From Atrina japonica (Eukaryota; Mollusca; Bivalvia; Pterioida; Pinnidae), in the NCBI GenBank assembly GCA_030159075.1, contig BROG01000252.1, positions 248,001-312,000 of the forward strand: a stretch of 64,000 bases of DNA, read 5' to 3'. Numbering within the stretch: position 1 is the stretch's first letter; every line of letters begins with the position of its first letter. The position numbers and the translations under genes are program-made. Under the pieces are notes generated by a model. It did not search any database. It saw only the letters and a list, made by a program, of their open reading frames with translations, and was not told the DNA's origin. Positions 59,701 to 64,000 of this stretch are shown one piece after another.

Positions 59701-62700
59701 ACAAGTAAGTCTCACTGTTGATAGCTCTGCGGTTAAATCCCAGGGCTCCTTATAAAACCTTGAAACATTTAAAGGCTCCTCTATAGTAAAACAAGTGTTA
59801 TTTAATTTTCCCCCTTATTCGACCTACATCGTATTTCCCAAATTTTCTGAAAATCTTTTACCTTAATCTTGTTTTTAAGCTTTCGGCAAAAGAAGACAAG
59901 AGCACTTTTTTTATTTGGAAAATGAAATTTACTGAAGATAGGTACTCTTTAATGAACATAGACTGATAAGTACGGTATGAAATCATTACTGGGATACCAG
60001 TACTAACGTAAATTGTCCAAAAAATGTTCTGTGATGCAGGAATTTTTTCTATCCATAATACTGTATACAGGGAAATTTTCGCCCCCATTTTATTTTCGCT
60101 TGTTTCGCCCTCATGATCAATGGGCAATTTCAAAAGGATAAATTCGTCTGTTTTAATAATTGCAAAGAATATCTGTTATATATTTCATTTTAAACAACAC
60201 AAAATTTTTTTTTTTAATTTTAATGTAATCATGCAGAAAATAGATACGTACAAATATTAATTGTTAAATAAAACTTCGCAATGAAAATTAAAATCATATT
60301 GTAAATTGAAATTGTAATGAGTCTGGGCAAATTTAAAACAGGGCGAAACCTTTGTAGGGGTAGTAGGTCAAAAATAACCCTGTACACACTATAAAAAAAG
60401 GTAAGTTGATTCAAGAAGATTACTAGTGAACTCGGGTGGGGGACTAAGTTTTATTTGTGTCAGTTTAGGTAAGGTTAAAGTTTTATATTTGCCCACAGAC
60501 CACTCGATAACTGACTTACTGGTATGGGACATGACTTGCTGTTTCTTTGTCTTTTTTGAGAACATCAATTCCTTAAACATTATAAATGGAATCTTTCATT
60601 TTGATTTGCAGAAAGAAGTTGGAAAATCCCACAGAGGCTAAAGAAAAGTTGTTGAAAGCTGACCTTCATGGTTGTTGTTTGAGTGTACAAAAGTCAACCT
60701 GTCCATCTTATGTCGGAACTACCGGGATTGTCCTTCAGGAAACTAGAAACACATTTAAACTAATCACAAAAGATAACAAGATAAAGTGTAAGTATATATG
60801 TATACACACAATTCATATAGACAGAGCGAACTCTAAGAGCACTGTACTTTAGACCTTTACATCTCACCTCTACACAGCATTGGTTCAAGTCTTGCATACA
60901 GTTGTCATTTAGACAGAGGGGACCTATGTGGCAGAGTGGTTAAAGCACTAAGCTTAGACCATTACATCTTGCCTATACAGTGTGTCACATAGAGGGGGGT
61001 GGGGGCTCTGTGACAGAGCGGTTAGAGCACTAAGCTTAGACCATTACATCTGACCTAGACAGCATGTCACATAGACAGAGGGGACCTATGTGGCAGAGTG
61101 GTTAAAGCACAAAGCTTAGACCATTACATCTGACCTAGACAGCAAGTCACATAGACAGAGGGGACCTATGTGGCAGAGTGGTTAAAGCACTAAGCTTAGA
61201 CCATTACATCTGACCTAGACCATTACATCTGACCTAGACAGCATGTCACATAGACAGAGGGGACCTATGTGGCAGAGTGGTTAGAGCACTAATCTTAGAC
61301 CATTACATCTTGCCTGGACAGTGTGTCACATAGAGGGGGGTGGGGGCTCTGTGACAGAGCGGTTAGAGCACTAAGCTTACACCTAGACAGCAAGTCACAT
61401 AGACAGAGGGAACCTACGTGGCAGAGTGGTTAAAGCACTAAGCTTAGACCATTACATCTCACCTAGAACATTACATCTCACCTAGACAGCAAGTCACATA
61501 GACAGAGGGGACCTATGTGGCAGAGTGTTTAAAGCATTAATCTTAAACCATTACATCTCATGTAGAACATTACATCTCACCTAGACAGCAAGTCACATAG
61601 ACAGAGGGAACCTACGTGGCAGAGTGGTTAAAGCACTAAGCTTAGACCATTACATCTCACCTAGAACATTACATCTCACCTAGACAGCAAGTCACATAGA
61701 CAGAGGGAACCTACGTGGCAGAGTGTTTAAACATTAATCTTAAACCATTACATCTCATCTATACAGTGTGTCACATAGACAGAGGGAACCTATGTGGCAG
61801 AGTGTTTAAACATTAATCTTAAACCATTACATCTCATCTATACAGTGTGTCACATAGACAGAGGGAACCTATGTGGCAGATCACCTGTGTAACAAAACAT
61901 TGGGGAGATATATACAGGTTACAGCCCCATGGAGAGATGGATGTATTAAGAGATAGTGTTGAGGTAGATAAATATCAGTGTAGAGATAAGTTATAGGTCA
62001 AATAAGAGATGGATACATGTTATGGACCATTGGGAGATGTATACATGTACATGTTATAGGTACAGTCTAACGCTGCTTTTACTTCTTGTCATAAATTAAT
62101 TAAAATAACAACATGCCTGTGAAAACATCGATGTTTCTTTAGTGACATGTGAATGGCCAGCTTAACACTAACTAAGTTTTGGATGTTTGGACATACTTTA
62201 ACAATATAATAAATCATCCAAACGACTAATTTTCCGGACTTTTTATGTGTCTCCCACTCAGTCCGTATAATCGGTGTTAGACTGCATGGTGAAATTACAG
62301 GTCAGTTGTGAGATAGATACCTGTTACAGACTCCATTGTGTATACATGTTCTAGGGTCATGGTGAGATGCATTATAATGTAGTGTTGCAGTAGATTAATA
62401 GTGTTGAGATGTATAAATAGTGTTGAGATAGATACATCACAGGTTAGTTGTAAGATAGATACATGTTACAGACCAGTGGGGAGATATATACATGTTATAG
62501 GTCCATGAAGAGATGGATGCATTAAGAGTTAGTGGTGACTGGTGAGATAGATAAATGTTAGTATTGAGATATGTTATAGGTCAGTTGTGAGATGGATACA
62601 TGTTACAGACCAGTAGGGAGATATAGGGCCTATACATGTTCTAGGTCAGTGGGGAGATGGATGCATTAAGAGTTTGTTGTGACTGGTGAGGTAGATAAAT

Positions 62701-63079
62701 GTTATAATAGAAATATGTTATAGGTCAATTGTGAGATGGATGCATTTTACAGACGATTGTGGAGGTATATACCTGTTAAAGGTCCATGATGAGATGGATT
62801 ATAATGTAGTCATGAGGTAGAGGTAAATAGTGTTGAGATAGATATATCACAGGCCAGCTGCACGGTTGACTTTTTCTATATCTTGACAATCCTTTATGGA
62901 TAAATATTTTTCTAAAACAATTTTATCGGATAATATTTTCAGGTATACCTAAAAGAAATAGTGTATTTATGTTTGAAATAGACGATCATTGTTTTACAAT
63001 ACATGGAAACAACTTCAGAGTAATGGCTGCCCACAGATCTGTACATCGATTCAAATCCAAAAGTCGTGTTGTGATGTGA
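56779..63079 (+). CDS. POP4: POP4/RPP29, RNase P and MRP protein subunit
   Basis: Six coding exons: 56,779-56,791; 58,087-58,148; 58,747-58,976; 59,636-59,704; 60,612-60,787; 62,943-63,079 (TGA). All introns are GT-AG and the 687 coding bases stay in frame, giving 228 residues (human ~220). The product is the Rpp29 subunit of nuclear RNase P and RNase MRP, which binds the catalytic RNA for tRNA 5' maturation and rRNA processing. A Lys/Arg-rich N-terminal half (KRKIRDDFVSAFLKKTLPKG, then KLTSKERRKLRIFEVSEEHK) precedes FDMYLPMFKLWTEYIKR and the UPF0086 Sm-like barrel: KLLKADLHGCCLSVQKSTCP, SYVGTTGIVLQETRNTFKLI, KRNSVFMFEI and a C-terminal HRSVHRFKSKSRVV. The first exon contributes only MSAL plus one base; its placement rests on frame and a good donor (g|gtgaga). 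AATAAA motifs follow at 63,094 and 63,107. Confidence 0.93.
57278..57795. repeat. Dispersed element with nested 91-bp insertion
   Basis: Left end agctcaccagatcaagtgag then ttatagtgatc; right end ggtactcaggtgagaaatat then aggtccacatgggcctcttg. The ends carry an inverted ctcacc/ggtgag word. The 91-bp element at 57,573 interrupts it, so this repeat is older. Located in POP4 intron 1. The 69-codon frame at 57,423-57,632 is repeat-derived. Confidence 0.55.
57573..57663 (+). mobile_element. 91-bp TTAACTCAT element, copy 6
   Basis: Intact copy: ttaactcattcgccccgaaa at the left, ggggttgatgagttaa at the right, TTAA at both borders. The body gacacatttgggttggccta keeps the family pattern. Nested in the older repeat at 57,278-57,795. 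Confidence 0.8.
58881..59262 (+). repeat. 190-bp tandem duplication across POP4 exon 3 end
   Basis: aaatgtcaaaaaacgaaatg begins at 58,881 and again at 59,071. The unit holds the last 96 coding bases of the 58,747-58,976 exon, its donor site and the first ~94 bases of the intron. I count one mismatch (gaaatgcc/gaaacgcc). The second copy has no acceptor. Using its donor (about 59,167) instead of the first would add the in-frame stop that follows YPN, so only the first donor gives full-length protein. Confidence 0.9.
59424..59576. repeat. ~50-60-bp tandem repeat, three copies
   Basis: The unit gttttagatgttttgacttt then gtggtgataaacatg, with an added gcgtgatttgaagtcag in later copies. It sits in the POP4 intron before the 59,636 exon. 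The first copy is shorter than the following two. Confidence 0.85.
60066..60384. mobile_element. MITE with TACAGGG ends, 319 bp
   Basis: Left end tacagggaaattttcgcccc; right end ggtcaaaaataaccctgta, an inverted match over the terminal ~15 bp with mismatches. Internal ttttcgcttgtttcgccctc and cagggcgaaacc add further inverted similarity. Non-coding, in POP4 intron 4. Elements starting CAGGGAAATTTTCGCCC are a style I associate with mollusc genomes; no search was run. Confidence 0.65.
60905..61880. repeat. tRNA-SINE-head minisatellite, ~12 units
   Basis: Units of about 78-100 bp repeat gacctatgtggcagagtggt then taaagcactaagcttagacc, attacatctgacctagacag and catgtcacatagacagaggg. Starts fall near 60,912, 60,994, 61,072, 61,151, 61,251, 61,332, 61,400, 61,498, 61,595, 61,695, 61,777 and 61,855. 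Two units carry the variant ggggctctgtgacagagcgg ttagagc, which resembles the SINE head at 24,574. Some units contain an extra attacatctcacctagaac segment. The array lies in the last POP4 intron. Confidence 0.85.
61900..62870. repeat. Second, degenerate tandem array in POP4 intron
   Basis: Recurrent words: gttataggtcagttgtgaga, tggatacatgttacagacca, gggagatatatacatgttat and gagatggatgcattaagagt. Units are roughly 110-130 bp, poorly conserved, and interrupted by the element at 62,061. It follows directly on the SINE-head array. Confidence 0.7.
62061..62286. mobile_element. Tigger/pogo-like MITE, 226 bp
   Basis: Left end tacagtctaacgctgctttt; right end gtataatcggtgttagactgca. The termini are inverted copies (cagtctaac / gttagactg). 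It is inserted inside the degenerate array. Confidence 0.6.
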
Positions 63080-63091
63080 TATTTTATTTTG

Positions 63092-63115
63092 TTAATAAAA
63101 ATTGTAAATAAACCA
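63092..63115 (+). other. POP4 polyadenylation signals
   Basis: Two AATAAA motifs at 63,094-63,099 and 63,107-63,112 lie 15-33 bases after the POP4 stop, followed by T-rich sequence. This implies a very short 3' UTR. Confidence 0.65.
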
Positions 63116-63561
63116 ATTTCCTTTTAGTCATCATTGGAGTTTTAAGTGTTGAAAAGTTTATCACAGGAAGGTTTTGTTCTTTTTGTTCAAACGAGACATC
63201 ATTGGATTGCTTACAGTTTTCCAGACACGAAACAACCTACGTGAATTACAATTTCATTTCAAAACATGCCACATGCATTTACAGGTCTACCAAGGTAAAG
63301 TGGCATAAAAACCAAAACAATATGGTCTACTTTCCAAAAATAGGTTGTACAGGTAAAACATATTGCCTTGCACGGACTCCATGCATTACTGAATCTCTAA
63401 CACTTTAGTGACAACAAGTAGCTTGTCACCCCTGTTATGATTTGATTTAGACTCGTTGTGTTTGTAAACATGTGCCAATTTACCTTAGTAGACCTGTACA
63501 GGTAGTGGTTGCCCATCTCAAATTTCAACACCATTCATGTTGCCTTAAAAACATTTCAATG
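63116..63561. other. Spacer, no gene recognised
   Basis: A 68-codon plus frame at 63,202-63,408 (contains ISKHATCIYRSTKVKWHKNQ) has no recognisable motif. No RNA gene or repeat is evident. Confidence 0.4.
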
Positions 63562-63751
63562 TACACTAAAACCTCTTTATAATGTGTCTCATTCCATTTG
63601 TTACCTTGCTTTATACCTCAATTTTTGGAAGTCCACTTTTCCAAATTTCCCTATAATTTCATTTAGGCCTAAGGTTTCCCTCAACCTATTGCCAAACAAA
63701 TGCCAAATTTGGGCTGAACAAATGGTGGCAGTATAACAAGGTTTGACTGTA
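63562..63751. mobile_element. Tigger/pogo-like MITE, 190 bp
   Basis: Left end tacactaaaacctctttataatg; right end cagtataacaaggtttgactgta. The ends are inverted complements over about 20 bp with mismatches. The interior is non-coding. The short frames overlapping it on both strands are spurious. Confidence 0.65.
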
Positions 63752-64000
63752 TTTCATTATCATGGTAGGCTATCACTACAGCTATATCAGTTTCCTGTGT
63801 CATATAGTAAAATCCATATATGCTTGCAGGGTGGAGTCTTGTGAATTGTTTTTTGACCTGGACAAGTTTAAATTTTAGGTAATAAAGCATAACATTTACA
63901 CTGACAAGAGTAATCGTTCCGACTTGTCACCATGCATAAGAGAGTATCGAGTGAGGCATAAAACATTTTTCCTGTGCAGCTTGTCATAACCGAAAATTGA
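63752..64000. other. Window end, non-coding
   Basis: AT-rich sequence with no recognisable feature up to the window edge. Confidence 0.4.

Overview
The window is animal nuclear DNA, most likely from a mollusc and probably a bivalve. The support is AT-rich, intron-rich sequence with GT-AG introns of several kilobases, a septin-7 type gene, single-exon tRNA genes with T-run terminators, many dinucleotide microsatellites, tRNA-derived SINEs and a dense population of short TIR-bearing elements. No bacterial, organellar or viral coding region was seen. The species assignment is inference from style and repeat types, not from a search.

Layout. 1-4,180: intergenic or intronic AT-rich DNA with an ~80-bp degenerate minisatellite and one copy of a 91-bp element. 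4,180-23,868: about 19.7 kb of almost pure G on the + strand. It begins with a gradual decay and ends abruptly. The decaying left margin can be aligned by eye to the clean sequence after the tract, so I read the tract as a sequencing or assembly artefact inside a septin intron; none of the very long Pro- or Gly-rich ORFs in it should be annotated. 24,156-36,553 (+): the last nine exons of a septin-7 orthologue, covering the distal GTPase domain, the septin unique element, the C-terminal coiled coil and the KNKKK-type tail. 37-50 kb: repeat-rich intergenic DNA with three tRNA-Leu(CAG) genes on the minus strand, an inverted pair of SINEs and a CpG-rich fold-back-like block. 50,676-55,644 (-): a PREY (PYURF) orthologue in three exons, whose second intron-side neighbourhood holds a strand-switching 33-bp minisatellite. 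56,779-63,079 (+): a complete POP4 (RPP29) orthologue in six exons, head-to-head with PREY; its last intron carries two tandem arrays, one built from a tRNA-like SINE head.

The genes have unrelated housekeeping roles: septin filament cytoskeleton, RNase P/MRP RNA processing, a small mitochondrial assembly factor, and decoding of CUG leucine codons. I see no operon-like or pathway linkage. The most unusual content is in the repeats: a six-copy 91-bp TTAA-bounded element, Tigger-like MITE clusters, a palindromic higher-order minisatellite, and small tandem duplications that copy splice signals in two of the three protein genes.
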